Source: Clostridiales bacterium
Lineage (GTDB): Bacteria > Bacillota > Clostridia > Peptostreptococcales > Anaerovoracaceae
Assembly: GCA_012841165.1 (NCBI GenBank)
Contig: DUVF01000050.1
Location: 1 to 64,000, forward strand
Reading direction: 5' to 3'
Length of the DNA stretch: 64,000 nt
The translations under genes were made by a program, and so were the position numbers. Under the pieces are notes generated by a model that saw nothing but the letters and a program-made list of their open reading frames with translations, was not told where the DNA came from and searched no databases. This document shows positions 27,698-38,508 of this stretch, one piece after another (position 1 is the first letter of the stretch; the number at the start of each line of letters is the position of its first letter).

Positions 27698-29006
27698 CGG
27701 ACTGCTCCTCTCCCTGTTTTTTGCTTTTACCGATCTGCTCGGGGCTGCTGATCTTTCCGCTGATCGCTGAGGCGGCAGCGACTGCCGGTCCCGCCAGATA
27801 AACTTCTGATTCGACATGGCCCATACGACCTAAAAAATTTCGATTGGTTGTCGCTACGCAACGTTCCCCGGCTGCCAATATGCCCATATGACCGCCCAGG
27901 CAAGGGCCGCAGGTCGGCGTCGAGAATACTCCCCCGGCCTTGACAAAGATCTCGGCATAGCCTTTTTTAACACAATTAAGGTAAATTTGCTGCGTGCCCG
28001 GAATGATGATCAGGCGAACGCCGGGTGCTACCTGGCGACCTTTCAGGATCTTGGCGGCCATCTCCATGTCTTCCATCCGGCCGTTGGTACAGGAACCAAT
28101 CACCACCTGGTCGATATAAACATCCCCCACCTGGTCGATCGTCCGGGTATTCTCCGGAAGATGCGGAAATGCTACCGTCGGCCTGATCTTGGCCAGATCC
28201 AAAGTGTAGATTTTTTCATAATTTGCGTCTTTGTCCGCTTTGAAGCTGCGCCGCCGCTTCAAAAGCGCCTGGTTGGCCGGCCGATGTGCCTTCAGATAAG
28301 CCCGTGTCTGCTCATCCACCGGGAAGATACCGTTTTTGGCGCCGGCTTCAATCGCCATGTTGGCTATGGCAAAGCGATCATCCATCGACAGATGGCGGAT
28401 CCCCGGCCCTGTGAATTCAATCGACTGATAGCGAGCGCCATCGACTCCGATGAGACCTATCAGATGCAGGATGACATCCTTGCCGGAGACCCATTTCCCC
28501 GGTTTTCCGATCAGGTCCACCCGGATCGCCGAAGGCACCCGGAACCAAGCCTGTCCCAGCGCCATTCCTGCCGCCAGATCAGTTGAACCTACGCCGGTGG
28601 CGAAGGCGCCCAACGCTCCATAGGTGCAGGTATGCGAGTCGGCGCCGATCACAACATCACCGGCTGTCACAATACCCTGCTCAGGTAGCAGCGCGTGCTC
28701 GATGCCCATCCGCCCGACCTCAAAATAGTTGGTCAGCTCCTGCTCCTTAGCAAACTCCCTCAGCTGCTTGGCCAGCTCTGCCGCTTTTATATCCTTGTTC
28801 GGCGTAAAGTGATCCGGCACCAGCACCACTTTATGCCGATCAAACACTTTCTGCGCTCCCATCTTGTAAAACTCTCTAATCGAAACCGGCCCGGTTATAT
28901 CGTTCGCTAAAGCGATATCGATCTTCGCCTCAATAAACTGGCCTGCTCGAACAGACGGCAGGCCGGCATGCGCCGCCAGAATCTTTTGCGTCATCGTCAT
29001 TCCCAT
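27681..29006 (-). CDS. leuC: 3-isopropylmalate dehydratase large subunit
   Basis: A 441-residue aconitase-family subunit carrying the [4Fe-4S] cluster. Its cysteine ligands are in [13 protein letters not shown] and [16 protein letters not shown]-type substrate motifs and [23 protein letters not shown] are present. The ATG at 29006 follows GGAGGGGG. Its stop overlaps the start of leuD. It begins one base after the leuA stop. The length corresponds to the shorter, archaeal/clostridial LeuC type used with a separate small subunit. Confidence 0.96.
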   Translation of the reverse strand: MGMTMTQKILAAHAGLPSVRAGQFIEAKIDIALANDITGPVSIREFYKMGAQKVFDRHKVVLVPDHFTPNKDIKAAELAKQLREFAKEQELTNYFEVGRMGIEHALLPEQGIVTAGDVVIGADSHTCTYGALGAFATGVGSTDLAAGMALGQAWFRVPSAIRVDLIGKPGKWVSGKDVILHLIGLIGVDGARYQSIEFTGPGIRHLSMDDRFAIANMAIEAGAKNGIFPVDEQTRAYLKAHRPANQALLKRRRSFKADKDANYEKIYTLDLAKIRPTVAFPHLPENTRTIDQVGDVYIDQVVIGSCTNGRMEDMEMAAKILKGRQVAPGVRLIIIPGTQQIYLNCVKKGYAEIFVKAGGVFSTPTCGPCLGGHMGILAAGERCVATTNRNFLGRMGHVESEVYLAGPAVAAASAISGKISSPEQIGKSKKQGEEQSDGKSI

Positions 29007-29007
29007 A

Positions 29008-30615
29008 TCAGTTCCCCCCTCCAACTGCTGACTCGGCCTCTTTCTCCAACTGCTTCAACTCGAACATCATTTTATTAACCGCATTGATGTAGGCGTTGAT
29101 GCTTGCTTCAATGACGTCGGTTGACAAACCTCTCCCCAGATAGTTGCCGCCTTCGTAGCTGATCTTAACTGTCGCATCGCCCAACGCGTCCCCGCCCTCC
29201 GTAACGGATTCAAGCTGATAATCGTCAAGCTTAACTTTCTTGCCGATGATCTTCTCAATCGCCCGGAAGGCAGCATCAACCGGACCGTCGCCACTGGCTA
29301 CTTCTTCGATTGCCCGTCCGTCTTTCAGCATTTTGACGACTGCTGTCGCGGTAATCGAATTACCGCTGTTTATGACATATCTTTCCATCTGATACGTTTT
29401 GGGGATCTGCAGTGCTATTTTGCTGAGCAAGGCCTCAATATCCCTATCATAGATCTGCTTCTTCTTATCCGCTATCACTTTGAATTTAGTAAAGGCATCT
29501 TCCAGCGCCTCATCGGACATCTGATAGCCCAGCTCCTTCACTTTTGTCCGGAAGGCGTGCTTGCCGGAATGTTTTCCCAGCACCATGTTGTCGACGACCA
29601 GTCCGACTGATTCCGGCGTCATGATCTCATAGGTCTCTTTGTTCTTCAATACACCATGCTGATGGATGCCTGACTCGTGCATGAAGGCGTTTTCGCCGAC
29701 GATCGCTTTATTAGGTTGAACCTTTATACCGGTTATCTGCGACAGCAAACGCGAAGCCCGGGCGATTTCCGTCGTCTCAATGTTGGTGTCCGCCTGAAAA
29801 TGATCCTTCCGTGTTTTCAATGCCATAACTATCTCTTCCATCGCGGCGTTTCCGGCTCTCTCACCGATACCGTTGATGGTACATTCTATCTGTCCCGCTC
29901 CGGCTTTGATCGCCGCCAGCGAATTAGCTACCGCCATCCCCAGATCATTGTGACAGTGTACCGACATCACCACCTTGTCCAAGGCTGGACAGCGTTCGCG
30001 GATCTTCATCAGGAAGGCATAGTATTCTTCCGGCACCGTGTAGCCAACCGTGTCCGGAATATTAATCGTAGTAGCGCCGGCTTTGATGACTGCCTCGAAC
30101 AATTGGGCCAGGAACTCCGGTCGGCTGCGGGTAGCGTCTTCCGCAGAAAACTCAACATCTTCGCAATAGGATTTAGCCAGTTTGACTGCTGCTACGGCCT
30201 GTTCCTGCACCTGATGGGGCATCAGATTCAGTTTGTACTTCATGTGAATGGGCGAAGTCGCTATAAAGGTATGAATCCTGGGACGGGCAGCTACCGACAC
30301 TGCCTCCCAGGCCCGGTCGATATCATCCTTGGTCGCCCGCGCCAAACTGGCAACGGTGGATTCTTTCACAGCTTCAGCGATTCCGCGAACTGATTGAAAA
30401 TCACCGATCGAGGAGATCGCAAAGCCGGCTTCAATTACATCGACGCCCAGCCGCTCCAGCTGACGAGCCAGTTCCAGTTTCTCATGCAGATTCATGCTGC
30501 AGCCCGGCGACTGCTCGCCGTCGCGCAATGTGGTGTCAAAAATCAGGATCTTTCGTTCGCCGATTACCTTTTTTTCTTCGTCCGTTTTTTTTGTCTGGTC
30601 TCTTTGATTTGGCAT
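29008..30615 (-). CDS. leuA: 2-isopropylmalate synthase
   Basis: LeuA condenses acetyl-CoA with 2-oxoisovalerate, the committed leucine step. The 535-residue protein has the [13 protein letters not shown] metal/catalytic motif at the start of the TIM barrel, [13 protein letters not shown], and [14 protein letters not shown]. The C-terminal LeuA dimer/allosteric domain (from about residue 390) confers leucine feedback in the family. The first 22 residues are a charged extension ([12 protein letters not shown]). The ATG at 30615 has AAAGGAG. Expression is probably set by the T-box immediately upstream. Confidence 0.97.
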   Translation of the reverse strand: MPNQRDQTKKTDEEKKVIGERKILIFDTTLRDGEQSPGCSMNLHEKLELARQLERLGVDVIEAGFAISSIGDFQSVRGIAEAVKESTVASLARATKDDIDRAWEAVSVAARPRIHTFIATSPIHMKYKLNLMPHQVQEQAVAAVKLAKSYCEDVEFSAEDATRSRPEFLAQLFEAVIKAGATTINIPDTVGYTVPEEYYAFLMKIRERCPALDKVVMSVHCHNDLGMAVANSLAAIKAGAGQIECTINGIGERAGNAAMEEIVMALKTRKDHFQADTNIETTEIARASRLLSQITGIKVQPNKAIVGENAFMHESGIHQHGVLKNKETYEIMTPESVGLVVDNMVLGKHSGKHAFRTKVKELGYQMSDEALEDAFTKFKVIADKKKQIYDRDIEALLSKIALQIPKTYQMERYVINSGNSITATAVVKMLKDGRAIEEVASGDGPVDAAFRAIEKIIGKKVKLDDYQLESVTEGGDALGDATVKISYEGGNYLGRGLSTDVIEASINAYINAVNKMMFELKQLEKEAESAVGGGN

Positions 30616-30687
30616 CTTCGGTACTCCTTTCTGCCTGCTTCGCTACCGTCGGGGCGAAGCTTTTTCTCTGCGGTCTCCGGAGCTCAA

Positions 30688-30721
30688 ATAAAAATGTCCC
30701 CGGAGAAGACTCTCCAGGGAC
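30688..30721 (-). terminator. T-box-controlled terminator
   Basis: GTCCCTGGAGA (30721-30711) pairs with TCTCCGGGGAC (30706-30696) around a four-base loop, followed by ATTTTTATT on the minus strand, 73 bases before the leuA start. Confidence 0.9.
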
Positions 30722-30960
30722 GATTAAAGACTAACCGCGGTACCACCCTGATTACCAGCCGAAGCTGATCCCTCGAAACAGGTTCTATCAAACCCTGAGC
30801 CTTGGTAACGGGGCCGGCCGGGGTTCCTTACTGACAAGGTTCGGGAACCCTGCTCGGGAGCGAGACTGTTCAGACTTAAGTGTTCCGGCTTTTCAGCTGC
30901 CGCCGGCTCTCTGGGCCACGAGGGTCTGACAATAACTCCGTCTTGGCATTTTCGATATTG
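30688..30960 (-). promoter_or_regulatory. T-box leader, leucine-specific (CUC specifier), upstream of leuACDB
   Basis: Read on the minus strand, the T-box core AGGGTGGTACCGCG is at 30749-30736. Its variable base is U, which would pair with the A discriminator of tRNA-Leu. Stem I pairs GGAG (30939-30936) with CTCC (30860-30857) and GTCAGA (30930-30925) with GTCTGA-type bases (30875-30870). The intervening loop carries AACAGT-CTC-G, so the specifier is CTC (30864-30862), a leucine codon followed by a purine as usual. The leader ends in a terminator. Uncharged tRNA-Leu would stabilise the antiterminator and allow leu expression. Confidence 0.93.
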
Positions 30961-30965
30961 GGAGT

Positions 30966-30995
30966 ATTATATTATCTCGACCGACACTCTGTCAA
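30966..30995 (-). promoter_or_regulatory. promoter of the T-box/leu operon
   Basis: On the minus strand, consensus TTGACA (30995-30990) and TATAAT (30971-30966) are 18 bases apart. The -35 begins immediately after the DUF951 stop codon, so the leu operon is transcribed separately from serS and DUF951. Confidence 0.85.
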
Positions 30996-31211
30996 CTACT
31001 TTTTATCAGCTTCCGACACGGCCGGCCCTACCGGCATCAGCCGGCGGACCCGCTTCTCCAGGTTAGGACGGGTCAGCCAGACCTGCGCCCCGCAGGTCTG
31101 GCAGCGCAGGCGGAAGTCCATCCCCGCACGCATCACTTCAAAACTCTTCCCACCGCAAGGGTGCTGTTTCTTCAGCTCGACTATATCGCCCACATTGATC
31201 TTCATCGGCAT
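30996..31211 (-). CDS. DUF951 domain protein
   Basis: A 71-residue protein of the DUF951 family, of unknown function and common in Firmicutes. It opens with INVGDIVELKKQHPCGG and contains RCQTCGAQVWL. The cysteines at HPCGG and CQTC could bind a metal, although this is only suggested by spacing. An internal ATG two codons in is an alternative start. It begins five bases after the serS stop, a frequent pairing in clostridial genomes, and is probably co-transcribed with serS. Confidence 0.88.
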   Translation of the reverse strand: MPMKINVGDIVELKKQHPCGGKSFEVMRAGMDFRLRCQTCGAQVWLTRPNLEKRVRRLMPVGPAVSEADKK

Positions 31212-31216
31212 AGCGT

Positions 31217-32494
31217 CTACCTGGCCGAAATCCGATCTGTCTTCATATAGCTTTGCAACGCCTCCGGAATCAAAACCGATCCGTCGGCCTGCTGGTTGTT
31301 TTCCAGGATCGCCGCAGTTGTACGGCCAACTGCCAATCCTGAACCGTTCAAAGTATGGACAAACTCAGCCCGACTGCCCGCCTCACGCCGGAAGCGGATA
31401 TTGGCCCGCCGAGCCTGATAGCTTTCAAAATTACTGCATGAGGAAATCTCCACATAGCGGCCGTAGCTGGGCATCCAGACTTCTATATCGTAGGTCATGG
31501 CCGAGCTGAAGCCGAGGTCGCCGCTGCACAGCCGCACCACCCGATAGGGTAGCTGCAAGCGTTTCAAAACTTCTTCGGCTGCTGCGGTCAAACTCTCCAG
31601 TTCGTCATAGGAGTCCTCCGGCTTGGTAAATTTTACCAGTTCGACCTTGTTGAACTGATGCTGCCTGATCAAACCCCGGGTGTCGCGGCCGGCCGAACCG
31701 GCTTCCTTGCGGAAACAGGGCGTATAAGCTGTATAATAGGCCGGCAACTCACTGCCGTCGATGATCTCATCCATGCGCAGGTTAGTCAAAGGCACCTCGG
31801 CTGTTGGTATGAGGAAGAAATCTTTACTCGGCACATGAAACATATCCTCTTCAAACTTAGGCAGTTGGCCGGTTCCTGTCATCGCTGCCCGGTTCGCCAG
31901 GAAAGGCGGCAGGATCTCCTGGTAGCCATGCTCGCTCGTATGCAGGTCGAGCATGAAATTCAAAACCGAGCGCTCCAAGCGGGCGCCCAATCCCTTATAG
32001 ACGGTAAAGCGCGTGCCCGAGATCTTTGACGCCCGCTCAAAATCCAGTATATCGAGGTCGGCGCCGACATCCCAGTGCGCCTTGGGTTCAAAATCAAACT
32101 GCGTCACTTCACCGACCCGCCGGATCTCCTGATTGTCCGCATCACTCGATCCGAGCGGGACCAATGCGTGCGGAGTATTCGGGATGTTCAGCAAGGTCTG
32201 CTTCAACTTATCATCGATTTCCGTCACCTGCAGATCAAGCTGTCTGATTTCATCGGACAGTTTTTTCATTTCAGCCAGCAACGCCGAAGTATCCTGCCCC
32301 TCTTTTTTCAAGCGGGGGACCTCCTTTGACGCCTGATTCTGCCGGTTTTTCTTGCTCTCAACTTCGGCCAGCAATTCTCGTCGGCGGCTATCCAGGCCGG
32401 GGATCTGGCTCAGGCCAAAATCGCCTTGGTTGCGGCTTTCGATCGCTTTTTTGACGGCTTCATAATCTTCTCTGATTCTTTTGATGTCCAGCAT
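31217..32494 (-). CDS. serS: seryl-tRNA synthetase
   Basis: A 425-residue class II synthetase. The N-terminal coiled-coil arm (about residues 25-105), which grips the long variable arm of tRNA-Ser, is rich in charged heptads. The catalytic domain has [25 protein letters not shown], the motif-2 region [19 protein letters not shown] and motif 3, [18 protein letters not shown]. Length and motifs are normal. It is followed closely by DUF951 on the same strand. Confidence 0.97.
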   Translation of the reverse strand: MLDIKRIREDYEAVKKAIESRNQGDFGLSQIPGLDSRRRELLAEVESKKNRQNQASKEVPRLKKEGQDTSALLAEMKKLSDEIRQLDLQVTEIDDKLKQTLLNIPNTPHALVPLGSSDADNQEIRRVGEVTQFDFEPKAHWDVGADLDILDFERASKISGTRFTVYKGLGARLERSVLNFMLDLHTSEHGYQEILPPFLANRAAMTGTGQLPKFEEDMFHVPSKDFFLIPTAEVPLTNLRMDEIIDGSELPAYYTAYTPCFRKEAGSAGRDTRGLIRQHQFNKVELVKFTKPEDSYDELESLTAAAEEVLKRLQLPYRVVRLCSGDLGFSSAMTYDIEVWMPSYGRYVEISSCSNFESYQARRANIRFRREAGSRAEFVHTLNGSGLAVGRTTAAILENNQQADGSVLIPEALQSYMKTDRISAR

Positions 32495-32532
32495 GCTCCA
32501 TTCGCCTCCTCGACCGGTTTTCCCTTTTTTGT

Positions 32533-34440
32533 TTAAAACAAATTCTTTTTATATTCAACATACAGGCGGATCAATTCTTCGGCTTTTTCCTGCATTTCGA
32601 GCTGCATTTCTGAAGCCGCCTCATAATCGCCTTCTTCCAATGCTCTTTTGATGCGAGTTAATAGAGATTTTGTTGCTATCTGATCCTGACCGAGATAAAT
32701 CCTCAGTTCCTCGATCTGCTTCCAATTTTCCAAATCGAAATCCGTCGCTTCATGGTCAGAATGGTGTTTTTTACATTCGCGCACCACTTCCATAATTTCC
32801 GGAATTATGCGATTGTGCAACTCTTTAACCCATTGAACGAGTATCGCTTCCCGATAAGATTCGATCGTCAGTTCATCAAGCATATCGTCCCGCCCCAATA
32901 CTGCCATTTTATCCGGATACAGATCAAAGCAGCGCAACGATTCCCAGACTGTTTCCGGCGCTTTCCCGAAAAGGCGGTCTCTTTCTTCCTGGGTGTAGGC
33001 GTCGTAGACATCCTTCTCGCTGCGATAGACCCTGTCCTTTTCCAAGTAAAAGACTTCTTCGCCATATTTCTTGGACAGCGCCGCCTCTAACTCAGCCGGT
33101 GTCTTTCCGGCTGTCAGAGCTGCTTCGATTCCGTCCAGCATAGCCAAATAGGCTGTAGCCAGGACCAGATAGGTATCGCTCTTAGGGTTTGGCGACCTAA
33201 GCTCGAAACGGGTGCTCTTGGGATTCAGTTCATCGCGAACCAGGCCGATCAGGACTGTCCGGTTGCGGGAAGGCACTCCGGCATCGTGCCCCAACGAGGT
33301 GACGATGCACACCGGAGCTTCAAAATTCGGCTTCAGACGATTCAAGGCATCATTCGAAGATGCGATGAAGGGCTGCATGACTTCATAGTTCTTCAGCATT
33401 CCCATCAGAGCGCCAAAACCGATCGGCGTTAGAAAGTCCCGGCTGAAGTCTTTCGGCGCAAACAGATTGACCGTTCGGCCGTCTCTCAGTTCACAGGCAA
33501 CGCCCATGTGCGTGTGCGCTCCGCTGCCGATGATTCCGTTGATCGGCTTTGCCATGAAGCTGACCATCAAACCGTAGGAACGGAAAATATCCTTGATTAC
33601 ATACTTAATGTGCATCTCATTGTCAGCCGCCTGCAGCAGGGTGGTATACTTCCAGTCAATCTCCAGCTGCTCCATGATGTGATCGAACTTTCCCGAATTC
33701 CCTAACCGGGCTTTGATTCCTCCGGCTTCTTTATGCCCCATCTCTATGCCCACGCCGTAGCGATCAAGCACCAACAGAGTTTTTTCCATGGCTGTACGAA
33801 CATCTCCTCGAGTCCTCTGCCAATACTGTTCCTTGAGTTCTTGAGATGTAATCAGCTGTTCTCTGTCTGCCTTGTCTTCCGGTGTCTTGACCCAAAATTC
33901 CAGTTCGGTGGCGCCTGTCATGACGATCTGTTCGATCTCGTCAACCGATGAAATGTCGAGATATTCCATCACATATGGATTCTCCCGGATCAGTTCCAGC
34001 ACGGTCTGACGAAAAACCTCGGTCGTCTTTTTCAGGATAACCCGAGAACCGACATGTTCCGAGTGATTGTGCAGCAGGAGAGACGGTATACGCAGCGTAC
34101 CGACTGGCAAGCCGGTCATCTCGCAAACATAATCAAAATTATAGTCGACATACCAATTTACGTCCAGATCGGGTATGATATCGACCTTCGCGTTATTCAA
34201 AGCAGCAATTTTAGGCAAAAAGACGCTGGAGCCGTCAGTCTGTACGCCCTGCTGGAAAAAGCGGTCAAGTTCTTCGATGAAAAGCTTGACCGGAATCTTT
34301 TCGTCCGTATCGTGACCGCCCAGGTCAACACCTACCAGAGAGACAAACTTGACTTCCGGATGTGATGACAGCTGCTGGATTATGCTCTCGCGGTCGTGCG
34401 CTTCTTTAGGTATAGTAAACAGCATTTTGTCCAGATTCAT
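32533..34440 (-). CDS. glutamine synthetase, large clostridial (type III-like) form
   Basis: Glutamine synthetase makes glutamine from glutamate, ammonia and ATP. At 635 residues this is much longer than GSI (about 440), and it resembles the large clostridial enzymes often labelled type III. The beta-grasp part includes [19 protein letters not shown]. The catalytic barrel has the metal-ligand stretch [18 protein letters not shown], the [10 protein letters not shown] histidine loop and the SRNRTVLIG and [14 protein letters not shown] blocks. A helical C-terminal extension of about 170 residues, with a charged coiled-coil, follows the core. It starts just after a hairpin terminator, with AAGGAGG upstream. 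Confidence 0.88.
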   Translation of the reverse strand: MNLDKMLFTIPKEAHDRESIIQQLSSHPEVKFVSLVGVDLGGHDTDEKIPVKLFIEELDRFFQQGVQTDGSSVFLPKIAALNNAKVDIIPDLDVNWYVDYNFDYVCEMTGLPVGTLRIPSLLLHNHSEHVGSRVILKKTTEVFRQTVLELIRENPYVMEYLDISSVDEIEQIVMTGATELEFWVKTPEDKADREQLITSQELKEQYWQRTRGDVRTAMEKTLLVLDRYGVGIEMGHKEAGGIKARLGNSGKFDHIMEQLEIDWKYTTLLQAADNEMHIKYVIKDIFRSYGLMVSFMAKPINGIIGSGAHTHMGVACELRDGRTVNLFAPKDFSRDFLTPIGFGALMGMLKNYEVMQPFIASSNDALNRLKPNFEAPVCIVTSLGHDAGVPSRNRTVLIGLVRDELNPKSTRFELRSPNPKSDTYLVLATAYLAMLDGIEAALTAGKTPAELEAALSKKYGEEVFYLEKDRVYRSEKDVYDAYTQEERDRLFGKAPETVWESLRCFDLYPDKMAVLGRDDMLDELTIESYREAILVQWVKELHNRIIPEIMEVVRECKKHHSDHEATDFDLENWKQIEELRIYLGQDQIATKSLLTRIKRALEEGDYEAASEMQLEMQEKAEELIRLYVEYKKNLF

Positions 34441-34457
34441 GTATGGCCTCCTTAAAC

Positions 34458-34483
34458 AAAGCGGCCCCCTCGGGAGCCGCTTT
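34458..34483 (-). terminator. terminator between the UPF0182 gene and glutamine synthetase gene
   Basis: AAAGCGGC (34458-34465) pairs with GCCGCTTT (34476-34483). On the minus strand the stem ends in TTTGTTT and is followed by the glutamine synthetase ribosome site, separating the two genes. Confidence 0.55.
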
Positions 34484-34523
34484 GATCATGATCCGCACTT
34501 GCTTATCCGTTCTTGAATAGTTA

Positions 34524-37500
34524 TTATTGTACCTTATCTGTATTGGTTTGTACAGAAGCAGGCTCTTTCGCCGGAGTTACGGGAGCTGCCGTCGTATCAT
34601 CCGGCGTGACCATAATCCCGCCCGACAATTTATCAAGCTGTTGCAGAAACTGGTTCAGCTCGTCGATATACCGTCCATAAGATGCCCAGTCGCCTTTCTT
34701 TTGCGCATCCATAGCGTTGTTATAAGCATCGATGGACAGTTTGATCAGGCTGTCGACCGTCTGACCTTCGCCCGGTTCAGTCGGAGTCCCCGGCAGGCTC
34801 GGCATGCCCGGCGTGGTCGGCGAAGCCTGCGCAACTTCCTCGCCGCTCTCTTTCTGAATGTCAGTCAGCGGTTTGGAAACACCGGCGCCAAACATCGACT
34901 CCAAAGCAGCTCCTAAAGTTGGTTCATAGGCGATCCGGTCATTGTAGTAAATGATTACCCGCTTGACTTCCGGCAAGCTTCCGCTGGTCGCTTCCAGATA
35001 GACCGGTTCGACATAAACCAGCGAATCTTCTATCGGAATAACAAACATGTTGCCGCGCGTGTAGCTTGATCCCGATGAACTCCACAGAGTAAACTCCTTG
35101 GAGATGTTCGTATCCTGATCGATAAAGCCTTCTATCTGCTGCGGGCCGTATATCAGCTTCGATTTCGGCAACTGAAACAGGATCAGCTGTCCGTAATTCT
35201 CGCCATCGCTCCGCGCCATCAGCAGCGCCGTCATATTCTTCTTTCCGGCTGGCGTATAGGGAATCGAATTAATAAATTCGACGTCTTTTTCACCCGGAAT
35301 CTTCAGGATATAGTAATTCGGCGTCATCGGCGTCGGTTCCGAACCGAGCATCTCGTTGGCAATATCCCACTTATCCTCGGATTGATAGAAAACCTCGACA
35401 TTGTTCATGTGGTACTTGGCGTACATAATCGCCTGCACGTTTAGCATCATGTTGGGATAGCGAATATGTTTCTTTAAACTGTCCGGCATCTCTGAGAAAT
35501 CCTTGAACAGTTTCGGAAATATCTTCTGCAGCGTCAGAGCAATCGGATCGGGGTCTTTCATCAAATAATAATTCGTGTCGCCATTATACATGTCGATGGC
35601 TATTTTTATAGAGTTGCGCAGGTAATTGACGCCGCTCTGACGGTTGAACGGTTCGGAATAGGGATAATATCGCGAGCTAACATAGGCGTCGATAATCCAG
35701 TACATCTTACCATCTACCGTTACGGCATAGGGATCTGCGTCATATTCAATGAAAGGAGCGATCTTTCTCACCCGCTCGTTAATATTGCGGTTTATGATGA
35801 TGCGCGATTCGCTGTCGATGTTGGTTGAGACCAGGATCTTCAGATTCCTCTCTTTAATCGCGAACATGATGCGATTGAACAGGTTGAGATGAATGCCGGC
35901 ATTCCCTTTATAGGTCGATTTGACATTAGCGTCGCCCTGCGGATAGTCGAACTCCTGCTCGTCAGTATTGGTTATGATGTAGTTGCGGGTCGATTCGCCA
36001 AAATAAATCTCCGGCCGCTCGATCTCAATCTCGTCAACCAGCGAGGTCGGCGGGATGTTGTACAGCAACATATCCGGCTGGCCGCTGGCAGTCACTTTAT
36101 CGACCCGGGACAGCGCAATGCCGTAGCCATGGGTGTACAGAAGATGCTTGGACAGCCAGGGGTAGCCCTCTATCTTCGTATCATCGATTTCCCGAACTGA
36201 CTGGAAGGTCTGTGTATATTTCCCGTTGATCATATAGCGATCAACGTCGACATCGTTAAACTGATAATAGGGCCGAATGACCTGCGCCTGGTTGTAGAAC
36301 TTAAGTGCGGGGGCGAAGTCGTTGATCCGAATGTTAGAAATCGTTCCGATGTTATTAATGATGTCTTGTTTCGTCAAAGTGTTCGAAGCAGCAAACTCTC
36401 TGATCGAAACATCCGCCAGATCGTAGGCGTGCTGTGTATATTTAATGTTGTTTTTCAGATACGGCGTTTCTTTGCTGATTTCATCCGGCGAGACGATCAG
36501 ATTTTGTACCAGTGAAGCGGCGCCGGTACCAGCTAGCGCGACTATTATCATTAAAACCGGTACAGCCGCGCCCATCTTCAGGCTTCTCTTATGGAAGGCC
36601 ATTACAAACAAAATCGCTGCCGCGATCGCCATAACGATCATGATGCGATATACCCAAAGTGTTATGTTGATATCTGTAAACCCGGCCCCGTACAGGACGC
36701 CCCGGCTGGAGTACAGCAGCGAATACTGCCGCAGCCAGAAGTTGACCGCAACCAGAAGGAAGAACAGCACGCCCAGAATTTGGATCTGGCGGGACGCGAT
36801 CTGCAGCAGTTGGTGCAAGTTCTCTTTGTCTAGCGACCGCCCCGGCTTCGGCGTCTGTGGCCCAAATTTCATACCAAAGGCGTTTCCGAACAGATCGCCG
36901 ATGCTGCCGAAATTGTTTCCAAAGGGACTTCCTGGCCGGGTGCCGTCCGCTCCTTCCTGCTCCGATTCAGCATCTTCGAATATTTCCGGGCGTCGGAAGG
37001 ACAGCAGCGCCATATAGAACAACAGTGTCAAAATGGCAAAAGCAATGATGATCGCTAAAGCGATGTTATTGATCTGCGTTATGAATTCCAGACGGAAGAT
37101 ATAGAAAGAAATATCCATGTTAAAAATGGGATCTTTCAGGCCAAAATCAGTGCTATGGAAGAATTTCAGGATTTCAAACCACAAGCCGGTGACCACGGTG
37201 AAGGTGAAGAGGCCGCCAAAGACCGCCGAAAGACCCAGGCCAATGCCATTCAAAACTTTTTCAGGAATGCTCGCATTGTCTATCGTCTCAACTTTTTTAT
37301 AGTAGCCTCTTTTCAAGGCCATCAAATAGAGATAGGATAGCAGCGTAATGACAAGAAAAGTCGGAATCCCCAGTTTTAACTGAGTGAACAGCTTCTTCAA
37401 AAATACGCTGACGTAACCCAACTCCCTGAACCACAGAAAATCCGTGATGAAGCCGACCAGGCTAAAGAACAGGCTGCCCAGCAACACCAGCCCGATCACT

Positions 37501-37601
37501 ACGATCCAAAGTCCATATTTACTCTTTTTCAAAGCTTCACCCTGCTTTCTCCCCCATCCGGCGTTCTTATCTGCCGGCATCTCTTCGGGTCTCTCAGACA
37601 A
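34524..37601 (-). CDS. UPF0182 family large membrane protein
   Basis: A 1025-residue UPF0182 protein with about seven hydrophobic segments in the first 350 residues. These start at GLWIVVIGLVLLGSLFF and include SFYIFRLEFITQINNIALAII. A large extracytoplasmic domain follows, with family blocks SLVQNLIVSPDEISKETPYL, NDVDVDRYMINGKY and YPQGDANVKSTYKG. The C-terminal part has a Pro/Thr-rich linker and a helix containing ALKKGDW-type sequence. The function is unknown. The TTG at 37601 and the ATG at 37580 are both possible starts, and neither has a strong ribosome site. It follows a zinc-ribbon membrane protein by 41 bases. Confidence 0.85.
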   Translation of the reverse strand: MSERPEEMPADKNAGWGRKQGEALKKSKYGLWIVVIGLVLLGSLFFSLVGFITDFLWFRELGYVSVFLKKLFTQLKLGIPTFLVITLLSYLYLMALKRGYYKKVETIDNASIPEKVLNGIGLGLSAVFGGLFTFTVVTGLWFEILKFFHSTDFGLKDPIFNMDISFYIFRLEFITQINNIALAIIIAFAILTLLFYMALLSFRRPEIFEDAESEQEGADGTRPGSPFGNNFGSIGDLFGNAFGMKFGPQTPKPGRSLDKENLHQLLQIASRQIQILGVLFFLLVAVNFWLRQYSLLYSSRGVLYGAGFTDINITLWVYRIMIVMAIAAAILFVMAFHKRSLKMGAAVPVLMIIVALAGTGAASLVQNLIVSPDEISKETPYLKNNIKYTQHAYDLADVSIREFAASNTLTKQDIINNIGTISNIRINDFAPALKFYNQAQVIRPYYQFNDVDVDRYMINGKYTQTFQSVREIDDTKIEGYPWLSKHLLYTHGYGIALSRVDKVTASGQPDMLLYNIPPTSLVDEIEIERPEIYFGESTRNYIITNTDEQEFDYPQGDANVKSTYKGNAGIHLNLFNRIMFAIKERNLKILVSTNIDSESRIIINRNINERVRKIAPFIEYDADPYAVTVDGKMYWIIDAYVSSRYYPYSEPFNRQSGVNYLRNSIKIAIDMYNGDTNYYLMKDPDPIALTLQKIFPKLFKDFSEMPDSLKKHIRYPNMMLNVQAIMYAKYHMNNVEVFYQSEDKWDIANEMLGSEPTPMTPNYYILKIPGEKDVEFINSIPYTPAGKKNMTALLMARSDGENYGQLILFQLPKSKLIYGPQQIEGFIDQDTNISKEFTLWSSSGSSYTRGNMFVIPIEDSLVYVEPVYLEATSGSLPEVKRVIIYYNDRIAYEPTLGAALESMFGAGVSKPLTDIQKESGEEVAQASPTTPGMPSLPGTPTEPGEGQTVDSLIKLSIDAYNNAMDAQKKGDWASYGRYIDELNQFLQQLDKLSGGIMVTPDDTTAAPVTPAKEPASVQTNTDKVQ

Positions 37602-37642
37602 TTAACAAATTAAACTATATCGATCAACGCTGCACGAATCCT

Positions 37643-38329
37643 TCAGCGATTCAGCAAGTTAAAAAGGAAACTATTGACCACCTGGCCGGCCGGCGTATCC
37701 GGAAAGACAGTCGACAGACCAACTATAGTTGCCAGGCCGACCGCCAAAAGGATGATTAACACTACTACAAGAATCCGAAAACCGTTTCGTTTTTCTGCAA
37801 CGTCATCATCATATTCTTGTTCAAACCAAAGTTTCTGTTGTTCTGTTTTTTGATCGGCTACCGTTGCTTCTGCCGTCCGGGCAGGCGTGATCGGTGGGAT
37901 TGCTTCCACACTATCGTCTTCCGCATCTTCCGCTTCCGCGTCAGGCGGGCTGTATATCTCATCGGTCGAATCACGAGATATGGCCGGAATGACAGGCGAC
38001 CACTCCTCTGCCTTTATCTTCTCATATTCCTCATCTAAGGTCTCTTGAAACTCTTCATTTCGTTTTTCAAAGACAAAATAACGATCAATACCCTCCAACC
38101 GGTTGTTTTCTCTGGTTTTTAGCTCTGCTTCTGATATCTTATCGAAGGAGGCGTCAGCTACCGGCTCGGAGTTCGCTTCGCGTTCTGTTTCCATTTTTAT
38201 ATCCACGGGTACCGACGCTGTCGCAGGTGTCGCTCCCTCTTCCGGATATGGTTTTTCTCCGCAGACCGTGCAGACATAGTTTGCATCGCGCAACGGATTA
38301 CCGCAAACATTGCAATACGCTCGCTCCAT
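37643..38329 (-). CDS. zinc-ribbon protein with C-terminal membrane anchor
   Basis: A 228-residue protein with three recognisable parts. A zinc ribbon at residues 5-24 has two CxxC pairs (CNVC and CTVC). A long acidic, low-complexity middle (about 30-185) follows. One hydrophobic segment (about 190-212, FRILVVVLIILLAVGLATIVG) comes near the C terminus. It is therefore probably a tail-anchored or single-pass protein with the ribbon in the cytoplasm. I do not recognise a named family, and the function is unknown. It lies directly upstream of the UPF0182 gene on the same strand and may be co-transcribed with it. The 38330-38454 gap has no clear promoter. Confidence 0.7.
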   Translation of the reverse strand: MERAYCNVCGNPLRDANYVCTVCGEKPYPEEGATPATASVPVDIKMETEREANSEPVADASFDKISEAELKTRENNRLEGIDRYFVFEKRNEEFQETLDEEYEKIKAEEWSPVIPAISRDSTDEIYSPPDAEAEDAEDDSVEAIPPITPARTAEATVADQKTEQQKLWFEQEYDDDVAEKRNGFRILVVVLIILLAVGLATIVGLSTVFPDTPAGQVVNSFLFNLLNR

Positions 38330-38454
38330 TTATCGAGTCCCTTCTTTATAAAGTTTCGGCGGCTTTAGAGACTTTAATTTTATAGCCTATATAGACTTAA
38401 TTATAATAGATGGGCATAGTGAAGGCAAACGTTAGTTTTCAGTCATTAAAACGG

Positions 38455-38484
38455 TTGACAACCAAAGCTTGCCGGTGCTACAAT
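38455..38484 (+). promoter_or_regulatory. promoter of the tRNA-Lys gene
   Basis: TTGACA (38455-38460), an 18-base spacer and TACAAT (38479-38484) lie 24 bases upstream of the tRNA, a strong match. Confidence 0.8.
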
Positions 38485-38508
38485 CTAACATGCCCTAAGC
38501 TAGAATCT

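Noticed and set aside
30880-31509. A 209-codon plus-strand frame
   Set aside because: It is antisense to the T-box leader, DUF951 and serS, all of which are well supported, and it resembles no protein.
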